64,000 bases of DNA from assembly GCA_947591245.1 (NCBI GenBank), contig CANQCY010000004.1:32363-96362 (forward strand), written 5' to 3'. Below, piece by piece: positions 55,294 through 64,000 of the stretch. Source of the DNA: an uncultured Lachnospiraceae bacterium (GTDB lineage: Bacteria > Bacillota > Clostridia > Lachnospirales > Lachnospiraceae). The notes beneath the pieces are model-generated. The model did no database searches and was not told the origin of the DNA. It was given only the letters and a program-made list of their open reading frames with translations. Position numbers and translations under genes: made by a program. Positions within the stretch are counted from its first letter, which is position 1; every line of letters begins with the position of its first letter.

Positions 55294-57042
55294 TCAATCT
55301 GCGCAATATTTTCTGATCACCGCACAGGAATCACGATAAACAAAGTCTGTCAAATAATAATGAGAATCTATATATTCCGCCAGCAGCGGCGAAAATTGCG
55401 ACCCGTGCTCCGACGAGCTGTCCACCGGGTTCATTTCATATCCTTCCGCCGGTTCGACGGTAAATATGCAGTCCGGTTTTCCGATCTGGGCAAAATACAG
55501 CAGAAATGACTGCTCATTATTGATCGAATCGTATATCCCCCACATAGACGGCGTACACGGAATCATTTTATCCAGCATTAAATAAGCGTAATTTGCTCTC
55601 CACAGAACGCAGACCGTCTTCCCTTCTTCCTGCATCTGCTGCAGCTCGTTAAACGTGTTCGCGTAATACTCATTTCGGTCCTGCGTCGTGCGCAATCCCG
55701 CAAAGGGGCCGCTGCTGACCCTGCTCGTCAGATCCCGGATCGGCGCGTCCCTATACACTACTTTATAAAACGACAGCAGCATCACGCCGGCACAGCCAAT
55801 TACAAACGCGCCCTGAATCAAGTTTTTTACCCACGCGCTTCTCTTCTGCTTGATCTCCAGCACAATCACATACGCCTCCACTGCCGCCAGCGCCGCTATG
55901 ATAAAGCAATGGTTCGCCTGCTTATAAGAACCGGCGGACGAAAGCGTAATGACAATATAAATAAGAAAACACGGCAAATACTGCAGCCAAATAACCGCCC
56001 TGAGATATTTATTTTTCCGAACAGCTTTACAGACAAGCAAAAGGGGAAATATATACGAAAAAATCTGCATCAGGTTTCCCATGATGCTTGTCCCCGACTT
56101 TACGGAATTCCAGTCATAAAAGCAGCACAGTATCGGAAAAACCGCCGCCAGCATCAAGCCGTACAGCCTCCTCTTTGGCGTTACGAGAAGCCATATCTCG
56201 GCCAAAACAAACGCCAAAAGGGGAATCCATGCCAGCGGCATCAGGTAATATTGTATCATTTCCCCTAACAGCCGAAAAATATCCGGAGCTGTTTTTGTTC
56301 CCGCGTACGCGGCGTCGCTCATTATGCCATTCAGTCCGAGCCAGAAACCGTCTATTCCGCACAACGCCACCAGCATTACCGAAAAAATCAACGCCGTCAG
56401 CGCCCCGCCCGCTGTAAACGCCAGAGTCTTCCAGAGTATCTCCGTCGTCTTTGCCAAATGCAAAAGAAGCGGAAAAAGCAATACCATAACCGCACAGGTG
56501 ATCACCTGCGTGGGGTAAGAGAACGCCATCAGCGCTATGCTCGCGCCCGCCAGAAAAAAATAGCTTTTGCCGCCCTTGAGCCATCCCAACAGCAAAAAAC
56601 CGATCGTCAGCATCCCAAAATGAAAAACCATATTATTATATCCAAGCGAATATACGCAAAACGGCGCATACAGGACATAACAGGTACATACGAGCAGCGA
56701 AAGGCGCGCAGATATTATTTTTTTCAAAAATAGGAACAATGGGACGCTCACCGCCGCAGAACAAAAAATATTAAAAATCCTCATGGCCAGCTGAATTCCC
56801 TCTGTTCCATTTAACATAATATAAATTTTAAAAAACGGGTACAGCAATATATAGCTTGTCTGCTGCATCTCCCACATTTCTCTGATTGGTACATTCCCTT
56901 TTGCAATACGAAACCCAAGCGCCGCATAGAAAGCTTCGTCCGTCGTCTCTATCCCGCATTGTATCCTGTATATCAAAGCAATGAAAACCAGCGCCTCAAT
57001 CACCCAGAAACCGGCGTTCATTAATTTTTTTTCTTTTTGCAT
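55294..57042 (-). CDS. Polytopic GT-C / PMT-like glycosyltransferase-type membrane protein
   Basis: 582 aa with about eleven membrane helices. After the first helix comes [21 protein letters not shown], whose Asp-Glu pair matches the catalytic DE/DD of GT-C family (GT39-like) enzymes that use lipid-linked sugars. The C-terminal ~130 residues are external. Expected to act in surface polysaccharide or glycoprotein assembly with dTDP-sugar supply from rfbA, the next gene. Acceptor unknown. Only a distant GAGG precedes the ATG. Own promoter at 57132-57160. Confidence 0.75.
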   Translation of the reverse strand: MQKEKKLMNAGFWVIEALVFIALIYRIQCGIETTDEAFYAALGFRIAKGNVPIREMWEMQQTSYILLYPFFKIYIMLNGTEGIQLAMRIFNIFCSAAVSVPLFLFLKKIISARLSLLVCTCYVLYAPFCVYSLGYNNMVFHFGMLTIGFLLLGWLKGGKSYFFLAGASIALMAFSYPTQVITCAVMVLLFPLLLHLAKTTEILWKTLAFTAGGALTALIFSVMLVALCGIDGFWLGLNGIMSDAAYAGTKTAPDIFRLLGEMIQYYLMPLAWIPLLAFVLAEIWLLVTPKRRLYGLMLAAVFPILCCFYDWNSVKSGTSIMGNLMQIFSYIFPLLLVCKAVRKNKYLRAVIWLQYLPCFLIYIVITLSSAGSYKQANHCFIIAALAAVEAYVIVLEIKQKRSAWVKNLIQGAFVIGCAGVMLLSFYKVVYRDAPIRDLTSRVSSGPFAGLRTTQDRNEYYANTFNELQQMQEEGKTVCVLWRANYAYLMLDKMIPCTPSMWGIYDSINNEQSFLLYFAQIGKPDCIFTVEPAEGYEMNPVDSSSEHGSQFSPLLAEYIDSHYYLTDFVYRDSCAVIRKYCAD

Positions 57043-57131
57043 ATTCTTTTATTTCCTCTCTCGGAACCGCAAACATGATGGCGTCGGCCCCAAAGATCCA
57101 TTTGCCGTTTTTGCTTGGCATTATGAACATA

Positions 57132-57160
57132 AGTATACCAAAAAAGCAAAGGAATGACAA
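57132..57160 (-). promoter_or_regulatory. Promoter of the GT-C gene / rfbA operon
   Basis: Minus-strand TTGTCA, 17-nt spacer, TATACT, about 90 nt before the start codon. Confidence 0.7.
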
Positions 57161-57184
57161 GGATGCATGGAAAATTTTTGTAAT

Positions 57185-57300
57185 TGAGAGAAAGGGCTTC
57201 CCCTCAAACGCAAAACCGTATTTTCGGATGCGCTCTTTGGGTATGCCCCGACTAAGCAGTTCGTGCAGGCATCCCGCCCTCTCCTTTTCCACTGCAGCAT
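57185..57300 (-). pseudogene. Possible remnant of an Sfp-type phosphopantetheinyl transferase
   Basis: In the interval between GH127 and the GT-C gene, one minus-strand frame reads RAGCLHELLSRGIPKERIRKYGFAFEGKPFLS, which resembles the middle of Sfp-type enzymes up to the GKP motif. The following FNLSHS-like part is not kept, and the frame has no proper start. The match is by eye and short. It could be chance. Confidence 0.25.
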
Positions 57301-57314
57301 CACGCGCCCTTCCA

Positions 57315-59210
57315 TCACTTAATCGGAAAATACACGCAATACTTCTCATACCCCACCCGGTTTAACGGGACAAAATGTATCCCAGACGGCTGACCCGCTG
57401 TCTTAAAGTCAGTCTTCCAATTTCCCCACTCCCGTTCATTTTCATGTACCAAAATGCTCTCCGGCGCCTTTCCGTCTGTGTACAGAATCCGCTCCTCGTC
57501 GCAAAGCCCTGCGAGCGCCTCCGGTCCATACATAAACGCAACCATATTTTCATCATCCGGTAACGGACACGCCTTAATCCCCATTTTCATTGTAACGCAT
57601 ATCACATCGCCATCATGGAATGTCTCCTGCACGCGCACAAAGCTGCTGCCCTCTGCCGCCCCCATGACCATCTTATCATTATACTCCACCGTCGCCGGCT
57701 CTGCGATCCATTCAGGAATCCGCACATGTACCGCAAAATCCGCCGCCGAATCCGTCTCGATCTGGAGATACACGCAAAGGGTATCCGGGTTATGCGGATA
57801 CTGCGCAGCTGTCCGGTTCACGCTCTGCTTTCCGCTGCTCGTACTCGATAGATGGAAACTTCCCGTAAGCGGATCACGCCTCTGCCTGATCTTTACGTTT
57901 TGTCCGCCAACAGCGAAAGAAGCGTCCGAATCAAAGTACATCGTAACGTAAATGTCCGACTCTTCCTGATAGTACATATAGCGGTTCAGCGCCGCATTCG
58001 CCTGAACCATCGAACCGTGACAGCAGAAAAAGTCATTGGTTTTGGTTCCCCATCCCTTCCTCGCTCCCGCGCGCATCGGAAGGAAGTATGTAATAAGGCC
58101 GAAATCCGGAGCATCCGGCGTATATCCATTCGTGTGTTCCCAGCGCCAGTATGTCTGTGCAAGAACGCCATTGTAAAGGTTTCGCTCAATGTAATCTGCA
58201 TATTCAGGCTCTTTTGTCCATCGGAACAGATAATCCGCCAGACGCATCATATTGTAAACGGTGCAGTGCTCCTGCGTTTTCAGCCCAAGCCTTGCCGAAA
58301 GAGATTTTTTCGGGCTCCATATCTCACCATTCGTCTGTCCGCCCGTGACCAGCATTCCGCGCTCTGTAACAGCAGAATTCCAGTATGCCGTCACAATGTC
58401 CTTATACTTTTCCTCACCGGTTACGTTGTATGCTTCGGCGGCGGCAATGACTTCCGGTATCGTCGTGTTTGCATGCATGTTCGTCAGCGGATCCTCTCCG
58501 TCTAACAACGGCTGGAACAGGCGCTGTCTGTAATAACGTTCCATAAGCGCCTTGTACTTATCCTTTCGCGTGATGTCATATAACCGTACCCAAATCTCCA
58601 GCATGCCGCCTGTCTCGAAATCCAGAATATCATCCATCTGCGTCCGGTCGAACCTGCCGCTCCAGTCATAAAACCAGTCGGCGAAACGGTCGGCGACTGC
58701 AAGCGCCGTTTCATTGCCCGCATAGCGGTACATATCAACAAGCCCCATGAACGTCTTATGTATGGTATAGTGCGGCGCCCAGATTCCGTGCCCGCGCGCG
58801 ATCAGATAAAGATATTTTTCGGGAATAGACGCCGCCCATTTTCCGCCGTTTGCCTCCTGACACGCAGCGAGGCGATCCACGATCACATCCGCTTTCGCTT
58901 TTAATTCCCTATCTCCCGTTTCCGCATAATGCATCGCTGCAGCCGACAGCCAGTGTCCGAGGAAATGCCCCCTCAACTGGCATGTGGGCGACTCCCATCC
59001 GCCGTGTATATCTCCCGGGATGTTCGCGTCATGTGTGATGGCGGCTTCCAGCTCATAATTGTACAAAAGATTTCTGGTCGTAAGCTCCATAAGGTAATCC
59101 CTGTTATCATTTTCATGCCGATTCAGCCGCTCGTCATAAATCGTCACCTTGTCAAGCGGCAGCTCCACAAGGGAAGAAATGTTTTTCTTGTTTTGTTTTT
59201 TGTCAGACAT
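57315..59210 (-). CDS. Beta-L-arabinofuranosidase, glycoside hydrolase family 127
   Basis: 631 aa, no signal peptide, so probably intracellular. Releases beta-L-arabinofuranose from plant glycoproteins and arabinan-derived oligosaccharides. The zinc/cysteine active site of the family is visible: Glu314 and Cys316 in KTQEHCTVYN, and Cys396-Cys397 in DFFCCHGS, the first of the pair being the nucleophile. The start region NIPGDIHGGWESPTCQLRGHFLGHWLSA and GGWW-like barrel motifs also fit. With the GH10 and GH36 enzymes it suggests life on plant hemicellulose. SD AAAGGAG, own promoter at 59243-59271. Confidence 0.94.
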   Translation of the reverse strand: MSDKKQNKKNISSLVELPLDKVTIYDERLNRHENDNRDYLMELTTRNLLYNYELEAAITHDANIPGDIHGGWESPTCQLRGHFLGHWLSAAAMHYAETGDRELKAKADVIVDRLAACQEANGGKWAASIPEKYLYLIARGHGIWAPHYTIHKTFMGLVDMYRYAGNETALAVADRFADWFYDWSGRFDRTQMDDILDFETGGMLEIWVRLYDITRKDKYKALMERYYRQRLFQPLLDGEDPLTNMHANTTIPEVIAAAEAYNVTGEEKYKDIVTAYWNSAVTERGMLVTGGQTNGEIWSPKKSLSARLGLKTQEHCTVYNMMRLADYLFRWTKEPEYADYIERNLYNGVLAQTYWRWEHTNGYTPDAPDFGLITYFLPMRAGARKGWGTKTNDFFCCHGSMVQANAALNRYMYYQEESDIYVTMYFDSDASFAVGGQNVKIRQRRDPLTGSFHLSSTSSGKQSVNRTAAQYPHNPDTLCVYLQIETDSAADFAVHVRIPEWIAEPATVEYNDKMVMGAAEGSSFVRVQETFHDGDVICVTMKMGIKACPLPDDENMVAFMYGPEALAGLCDEERILYTDGKAPESILVHENEREWGNWKTDFKTAGQPSGIHFVPLNRVGYEKYCVYFPIK

Positions 59211-59242
59211 GCTCTTGCTCCTTTAGCGATTATTATGTCTAC

Positions 59243-59271
59243 ATTTTACGATTTTACCGCAGATAATGCAA
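59243..59271 (-). promoter_or_regulatory. Promoter of the GH127 gene
   Basis: Minus-strand TTGCAT, 17-nt spacer, TAAAAT, 33 nt before the start codon. Confidence 0.6.
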
Positions 59272-59281
59272 TAAGATTTTT

Positions 59282-59312
59282 AAAAAGGGCCGTCTTTTGA
59301 CAGCCCCCTTTC
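59282..59312 (-). terminator. Terminator of the spoVAD/spoVAE unit
   Basis: AAAGGG..CTGTC/GACGGCCCTTT stem with a 4-nt loop and TTTTT on the minus strand, right behind the spoVAE stop codon. Confidence 0.8.
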
Positions 59313-59666
59313 TCACGACATCTTAGGTTTAAACACGAGCGACGCCAGATAGCTGATAATCAATGCTCCTGAAATTCCGACCGCCGCGCTTTCCAGCCCG
59401 CCATAAAAAATTCCGATGAACCCCTGACTGTCCACCGCCTCTTTTACCCCTTTAAACAGAAGGTGCCCGAATCCGATGAGCGGCACGGTCGCTCCGGCTT
59501 TCGCCCACTCTGCAAACGGTTCATACAGACGGAGGGCGCTGAGCGCTGCCCCCGTACACACAAGTATGACCATAATGCGGCCCGGAAGAAGCTTCGTGTT
59601 ATCCATCACAATCTGGACAATAGCGCAAATCGCTCCGCCGATTAAAAATGCAATCAAATAATCCAT
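59313..59666 (-). CDS. spoVAE: Stage V sporulation protein AE
   Basis: 117-aa membrane protein with three or four helices (MDYLIAFLIGGAICAIVQIVMD, IMVILVCTGAALSALRLY, GIFYGGLESAAVGISGALIISYLASLVF) and the family motif GATVPLIGFGHLLFKGVKEAV. Part of the SpoVA channel that loads dipicolinic acid into the spore and releases it at germination. Start at 59666 with GGAGG upstream. 55 nt after spoVAD. Confidence 0.93.
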   Translation of the reverse strand: MDYLIAFLIGGAICAIVQIVMDNTKLLPGRIMVILVCTGAALSALRLYEPFAEWAKAGATVPLIGFGHLLFKGVKEAVDSQGFIGIFYGGLESAAVGISGALIISYLASLVFKPKMS

Positions 59667-59721
59667 CTCTTTTCCCTCCATGTTCACGACCTGAATCCGG
59701 TCTGATTTTTCTTAGGAACTG

Positions 59722-60777
59722 TCATGAGCGTCCCTTATAATCTGCTTTGATTTCCAACATGATGCCGTGGGCAATGCCCGGCACTGAATTTCCCTCATTG
59801 AAACTAACCGTGGAAAGCAGCGCCCCCGTCGGCACGAAGAGAACGCGCCGCCAGTCATGCTTTCGCATCTTGTTCAGAATATAGCCGGTTAATGTGATCG
59901 CACTGCATCCGCAGCCGCTCCCGCCGGCATTTGTATCCTGCTTTTCATTGTAATAAATCTCAGTTCCGCAGTCCATATGCTGTTTGTCGATATCATACCC
60001 ATAGCCGAGCAGCATATCCTTCAGTATACGCTGGCCGATCGTTCCGAGGTCTCCGGTAATGATCTTATCGTAATAGTCAGGCTGGATCCCGAAATCCTTG
60101 AAATTGCTGAGGATGCAGTCGCAAGCGGCTGGCGCCATGCATGCCCCCATGTTCATACTGTCCTTAATGCCATAATCCGTAATAATTCCCGTCGTAATTC
60201 CTTTGATCTCCACGTAAGTCGTCTCCTTGCGCTGCCAGTTTCCATCGCCGCGCGCAAGCACGACGGCGCCGCTTCCCGTGACTGTCCATGTCGAAGAATA
60301 CGGACGCTGGTTTCCGTATGCGAGGGGAAAACGAAACTGTTTCTCCGCACTCGCAAAATGGCTTGATGTCAAAGCAACAACATATTCTGCAAAGCCTCCC
60401 TCGACGAGCATCGAGCCAATTCCCATCGACTCGCCCATCGTCGAACAGGCGCCGTATACGCCAAACATCGGTATATTGAAATTCATGATGCCGAATGACG
60501 TCGCAATCAGCTGCCCCAGCAGATCGCCTGCAATAATATACCGGATGTCTTGCGGCTCCAGCCCGGCGTTTCGGATCGCGATATCCGCTGCCATATGCTG
60601 CATCTTGCTCTCCGCTTCCTCCCATGTATTTCCTCCGAAGAGAGGATCCATCTCCACAACATCGAAATAGTTGCCAAATGCCCCGTTCCCTTCTTTTTCT
60701 CCCGCCACAGAAGCGGCGCCGATGATACAGGGAGGTATCTCAAACTGAACGCTTCTTTTCCCAATGATCTTTTCCAT
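59722..60777 (-). CDS. spoVAD: Stage V sporulation protein AD
   Basis: 351-aa thiolase-fold protein that binds dipicolinic acid in the SpoVA channel. Seen: GKRSVQFEIPPCIIGAASVAG, GDLLGQLIATSFGIMNFNIPMFGVYGACSTMGESM with the thiolase-like Cys, GNQRPYSSTWTVTGSGAVVL and GSGCGCSAITLTGYIL. The start at 60777 follows GGAGG by 5 nt. In most genomes spoVAC precedes it; here the upstream interval carries only the secDF terminator. Confidence 0.96.
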   Translation of the reverse strand: MEKIIGKRSVQFEIPPCIIGAASVAGEKEGNGAFGNYFDVVEMDPLFGGNTWEEAESKMQHMAADIAIRNAGLEPQDIRYIIAGDLLGQLIATSFGIMNFNIPMFGVYGACSTMGESMGIGSMLVEGGFAEYVVALTSSHFASAEKQFRFPLAYGNQRPYSSTWTVTGSGAVVLARGDGNWQRKETTYVEIKGITTGIITDYGIKDSMNMGACMAPAACDCILSNFKDFGIQPDYYDKIITGDLGTIGQRILKDMLLGYGYDIDKQHMDCGTEIYYNEKQDTNAGGSGCGCSAITLTGYILNKMRKHDWRRVLFVPTGALLSTVSFNEGNSVPGIAHGIMLEIKADYKGRS

Positions 60778-60841
60778 AACTTCCTCCATTTGCGCACACG
60801 CTGGTCCGCACATACTCAGTAAGCCCTTTTAAATAAGTTCA

Positions 60842-60885
60842 CCAAAAAGGCACACATACATTTAGGAATAGTATGCGTGCCTTTT
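60842..60885 (-). terminator. Terminator of secDF
   Basis: AAAAGGCACGCATAC/GTATGTGTGCCTTTT, a 15-bp stem with one G-T pair, followed by TTTTTGG on the minus strand. Confidence 0.9.
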
Positions 60886-60948
60886 CCAATATTATTCAGT
60901 TATAATGAAGATAACTCTTTCTTTTACATCATTAGCCGCAAATAGCTG

Positions 60949-63183
60949 TCAGGCTTTTTTCGTTTTCGCCTCTGTTTTCTTTTTATTCATAAAGTACCAG
61001 ATCGTACCTGCAAGACAAACCGAAGAGTAGCATCCCGAAACAATTCCGGCGATCAGCGGAATCGCAAACTGACGAACGGCGTCCACGCCCATAATGGCGA
61101 GAACGAGCACCATGATCAATGTCGTAACAGACGTATTGATACTTCTGCTGATCGTCTGGGTAACGCTCTGATCCACAATTTCTGAAATGTCCGCACGGCT
61201 TCCTGCTTTTCCTCGATTTTCACGTACACGGTCAAAGACAACGATCGTCGCATTGATCGAATAACCAACGATCGTCAGCATGCAGGCAATAAACGTACTT
61301 CCGACAGAGATAAACGCGCTGCCCACCGCATATACCATCAGCACGACGATGACGTCGTGGATCAGGGCAAGAACAGAGCTGGCGCCGAACGCAAGGTTCT
61401 TAAAGCGTATCCAGATATAGATAAGCATGCAAACCGTAGCAATAATTACGGCGACAATCGCGTCTGATTTCATTTCACTGCTCACGGAAGCGGAGATGGT
61501 CTCAATCTGGATATTATCATTTGTTACATTGTATTTCGCACCGAGATCAGCAACGACCTGCTTCTGCTGGTCTTCCGTCAGATCTGTCGTGCGGACAATC
61601 AGCGTCCTCTCGCCTGCAACGTCCGATACTTCAGCATTGGCAACGCCCGCCGATGCCTTGATCGTCTCCATTACTTCATTTTTCAGAGCATCGTTGGCAT
61701 TTCCACTGGCATCAAAACCTTCCGTGCCCTCGTCAAAAGTGACAGACGTAGAAGAACCGCCCATGAAATCAAGGCTGTAATTCAAAATCTGTCCGGTCCT
61801 CACCTTGTTTGCGATCAGACCTCCTGCACAAAGCAGGAAAAGAACGCCGGAAATCACAATATACTTTTTAAAGTTCGCAACAAAATGAATCGTCTTTCTC
61901 TCCTTTTGAACGCCAAACCATTTCACATCATCAAGGCCCAGTGAGACAAAGCCGTACAAGAGCCATCTTGTCACAAATATCGCCGTAAACATGGAAAGGA
62001 TGATGCCGACAGCAAGCGTCTGGGCAAATCCCATAACAGTTCCGGAACCTTTCACATAGAGAACGACAGCAGCGATCAGCGTCGTAATATTACCATCGAT
62101 GATTGCCGACAATGCCTTTTCAAAACCAATTTTAATCGAAGACTTAACCGTCTTGCCCGTCGCGATCTCCTCTCGGATACGGGTAAAGATAATACAGTTC
62201 GCATCCACCGCCATACCGATCGCAAGAATAACGCCGGCGATACCGGGCAGGGTAAGCGTGACATTCAGTCCATTCAGCGCAAGCAGCGTCGCCGCCACAT
62301 ACAGAAGAAGTGAAATAGATGCCGCAACGCCCGGAATACGGTACATCACGATCATGAAAATAATAACGAGGATCAAACCGACCAAACCTGCCATCAGGCT
62401 TGTCTCAAGTGAGGCAAGTCCCAATTTTGCACCGACAATATTGGAACGGATATTTTTCAATTCCAACGGAAGGGCGCCGATTCGAAGCGTAGCCGCCATA
62501 TCCTGCGCATCGGAAAACTCATCAAAGCTTCCTGACACAATCGCCACGCCATCCGTAATTGCAGTCTGAATGACCGGCGATGAAACTTCCTTCCCATCAT
62601 AAATAATGGACAGCTGCTCGCCTACATGATCACTGGTCACCTCTCCGAACTTTTTCGCGCCCGCACCGTTAAATTCAATCTTTACCACGTTTTCGCTCAA
62701 ACCTGTCTGGCTTTTCTGCTGGGTGGTCGCCTCTGCGGTCTTGATCATGGAGCCATTGAGAAGCACCTTTTCCGGATCATACGTAGCCGTCTTGTCTTCA
62801 GCAATCTGGCAGTCCGTATAAAGCACAAACTCCAGAGAACCTGCTTTCCCAAGCTTGTCAAGTACAGCCTGCGGGTCTTCCACATCCGGCACATCTACCG
62901 TCACGCGGCGATTTCCCTCCTGATATACCGATGCTTCCGTACTCTCTTGCTCAACACGTTTCTGCATCTTATAAACAGTATCGCTCATTTCCTGCGGATC
63001 CGGATTTTCTTTCGTCGCTTCATACGTAACGCTGACGCCTCCGGCTAGGTCAAGGCCTTTACGAATATTTTTTGCGCTTCCCATATGATTTTCTCCGATA
63101 CCGACATAAGCAATTGCGCCAAAAACAGCGATTACAATCAATACCAGCAAAATCTGGAAAACACCTTTCAGCTTACTATTCAT
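60949..63183 (-). CDS. secDF: SecDF protein-export membrane fusion protein
   Basis: 744 aa. Proton-driven RND-type helper that pulls secreted proteins out of the SecYEG channel. SecD and SecF are fused in one chain: SecD half (KGLDLAGGVSVTYEA, ...GMAVDANCIIFTRIREEIATGKTVKSSIKIGFEKALSAIIDGNITTLIAA) and SecF half from about 440 (YSLDFMGGSSTSVTF, GYSINATIVVFDRVREN, RSINTSVTTLIMVLVLAIMG). About twelve membrane helices and two external domains. AAGGAG precedes the ATG; own promoter and terminator frame a single-gene unit. Confidence 0.96.
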   Translation of the reverse strand: MNSKLKGVFQILLVLIVIAVFGAIAYVGIGENHMGSAKNIRKGLDLAGGVSVTYEATKENPDPQEMSDTVYKMQKRVEQESTEASVYQEGNRRVTVDVPDVEDPQAVLDKLGKAGSLEFVLYTDCQIAEDKTATYDPEKVLLNGSMIKTAEATTQQKSQTGLSENVVKIEFNGAGAKKFGEVTSDHVGEQLSIIYDGKEVSSPVIQTAITDGVAIVSGSFDEFSDAQDMAATLRIGALPLELKNIRSNIVGAKLGLASLETSLMAGLVGLILVIIFMIVMYRIPGVAASISLLLYVAATLLALNGLNVTLTLPGIAGVILAIGMAVDANCIIFTRIREEIATGKTVKSSIKIGFEKALSAIIDGNITTLIAAVVLYVKGSGTVMGFAQTLAVGIILSMFTAIFVTRWLLYGFVSLGLDDVKWFGVQKERKTIHFVANFKKYIVISGVLFLLCAGGLIANKVRTGQILNYSLDFMGGSSTSVTFDEGTEGFDASGNANDALKNEVMETIKASAGVANAEVSDVAGERTLIVRTTDLTEDQQKQVVADLGAKYNVTNDNIQIETISASVSSEMKSDAIVAVIIATVCMLIYIWIRFKNLAFGASSVLALIHDVIVVLMVYAVGSAFISVGSTFIACMLTIVGYSINATIVVFDRVRENRGKAGSRADISEIVDQSVTQTISRSINTSVTTLIMVLVLAIMGVDAVRQFAIPLIAGIVSGCYSSVCLAGTIWYFMNKKKTEAKTKKA

Positions 63184-63219
63184 GGTGAAAATCTCCTTTT
63201 CTAAAAAATGTACCTAAAG

Positions 63220-63248
63220 ATTATAGCACAAACTGCCGTCTACTTCAA
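63220..63248 (-). promoter_or_regulatory. Promoter of secDF
   Basis: Minus-strand TTGAAG, 17-nt spacer, TATAAT, about 37 nt before the start codon. The interval 63249-63452 beyond it has small inverted repeats but no gene I can support. Confidence 0.75.
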
Positions 63249-63452
63249 GTAAAAAATCTTATTATATCACTCCGCCCGTCTATGCATTAGATTGACGTCC
63301 TTTTTGCATTTCGCACATCTGCCCGCCGCATCTCCCGGCTAAGCCGGCTGCACCCGGATATTCGCTGTTATTCCGGCATTATCCTGCGGAATGAAACTGG
63401 CGCATCGCCTGCATTGAGGCCTGCGGCGAAGCCCTGAATCCATTAAAATCCC

Positions 63453-63481
63453 TTGACAAATCCGCGCCCCTTCCCTATAAT
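63453..63481 (+). promoter_or_regulatory. Promoter of tyrS
   Basis: TTGACA, 17-nt spacer, TATAAT: a consensus promoter feeding the T-box leader. Confidence 0.9.
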
Positions 63482-63487
63482 AAGAGT

Positions 63488-63810
63488 TGCTTTTGGCGTT
63501 TCTATAATGATGAAAAGGCTTTGACAAGACCAAGTAGTAAGAAGGGAAACCGACAGAGAGTTACCGGCGGCTGAGAGGTGCGGGGGAATCTTCTTATGAA
63601 TACCTCTTTGAGCTGCACACCCAACGCGGAACTCTTTTCCATGGGGAGAATTTACCTTTCGTTCCGTCAGTAGGCTGTGACGCGGGCAGGCGTTACTCTG
63701 CGGCGCTGTCTTCGGGGCAGCGGAAAAGGCAGGCGATGCGAATTGTCTGCGAATAAGGGTGGTAACACGAAGCACAGGCTCTCGTCCTTTAAGGGGACGG
63801 GGCTTTTTTA
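63488..63810 (+). promoter_or_regulatory. T-box leader of tyrS
   Basis: About 320 nt. The T-box core AAGGGTGGTAACACG lies at 63755-63769; its UGGU would pair with the ACCA end of uncharged tRNA. Upstream is a long structured Stem I with a GCTGAGAGGTG loop region, and TAC, the Tyr codon, at 63601-63603 in GAATACCTC as likely specifier. The competing terminator, CTCGTCC/GGACGGG with TTTTTT, lies at 63778-63810. Low tyrosyl-tRNA charging should allow readthrough into tyrS. Confidence 0.92.
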
Positions 63811-63833
63811 TTGATTGAAAGGAGACGAGGAAA

Positions 63834-64000
63834 ATGACTGTTTATGATGAATTGGTTGCCAGAGGGCTCATAGCCCAGGTGACAGACGAAGAAGAGATCA
63901 AAGAATTGATCAACACGGGGAAAGCCACGTTCTACATCGGCTTCGATCCGACGGCGGACAGCCTTCATGTCGGGCACTTCATGGCGCTGTGTCTGATGAA
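63834..64000 (+). CDS. tyrS: Tyrosyl-tRNA synthetase, 5' end only
   Basis: First 55 codons; the gene runs off the right edge. [26 protein letters not shown] is the usual N-terminus, followed by [18 protein letters not shown], where HVGH is the class I HIGH motif and Tyr/Asp residues bind tyrosine. SD GGAGACGAGG precedes the ATG. Controlled by the T-box leader directly upstream. Confidence 0.95.
   Translation, partial: MTVYDELVARGLIAQVTDEEEIKELINTGKATFYIGFDPTADSLHVGHFMALCLM

Noticed and set aside
56996..57349. 117-aa minus-strand ORF overlapping the ends of GH127 and the GT-C gene
   Set aside because: It starts inside GH127 in another frame, crosses a promoter and has no SD. Only its middle part is noted as a possible gene remnant.

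Overview
The window looks like the chromosome of a spore-forming Gram-positive bacterium of the Clostridia, most likely a gut-type Lachnospiraceae. The evidence is the spoIIA operon (anti-anti-sigma, anti-sigma, SigF), spoVAD/spoVAE, a SpoIIQ-like protein, AddAB recombination nuclease, ClpC, T-box leaders in front of aminoacyl-tRNA synthetase genes, strong SD sequences, TTGACA/TATAAT-type promoters, and secreted or cytoplasmic plant-polysaccharide enzymes (GH10, GH36, GH127). Base composition is intermediate. The species cannot be fixed from sequence alone. Nearly all genes run on the minus strand. Plus-strand genes are a CheY-like 3' end, the xylanase, a multicopper-oxidase-like gene, a small membrane protein and tyrS at the right edge.

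Layout. 1-4.2 kb: CheY-like end; general PTS genes ptsI and ptsH, divergent from a secreted GH10 enzyme. 4.2-12.3 kb: a long minus-strand run secA-prfB-cheW-like-hom-apgM-like-lysC, joining protein export, translation termination and threonine synthesis. 12.3-20.9 kb: hibernation factor, a DnaA-box cluster, an rRNA-type methyltransferase, alpha-galactosidase, a transglutaminase-like secreted protein, tRNA-Arg, the spoIIA operon, and a TPR/zinc-ribbon membrane protein with a 49-aa companion. 20.9-27.7 kb: valS with a short T-box leader, a copper-ligand-poor multicopper-oxidase-like protein and a YyaL family protein. 27.7-33.5 kb: S1-domain protein, rsmA, tatD, metG, nfo. 33.5-49.5 kb: radA, a small conserved protein behind an 18-bp palindrome, clpC, two cell-surface proteins, a methyltransferase and addAB. 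49.5-54.3 kb: nadE, a likely 6S RNA, a lone tyrosine integrase and a SpoIIQ-like gene with a SigF-type promoter. 54.3-64 kb: rfbA with a GT-C type membrane protein, GH127, spoVAD/spoVAE, secDF and T-box-controlled tyrS.

The most unusual structure is a dispersed repeat of about 65-75 bp (4121-4193 plus, 23671-23744 minus, 53419-53482 minus). Each copy begins exactly at the T-tract of an intrinsic terminator, always in the orientation of transcription through that terminator. No CRISPR array, complete IS or prophage was seen; the integrase stands alone. Intervals over 300 bases without a gene are 13053-13413 (DnaA boxes, hpf promoter), 23645-24070 (valS leader), 52010-52332 (ncRNA) and 63184-63833 (promoters, an unexplained stretch, tyrS T-box).
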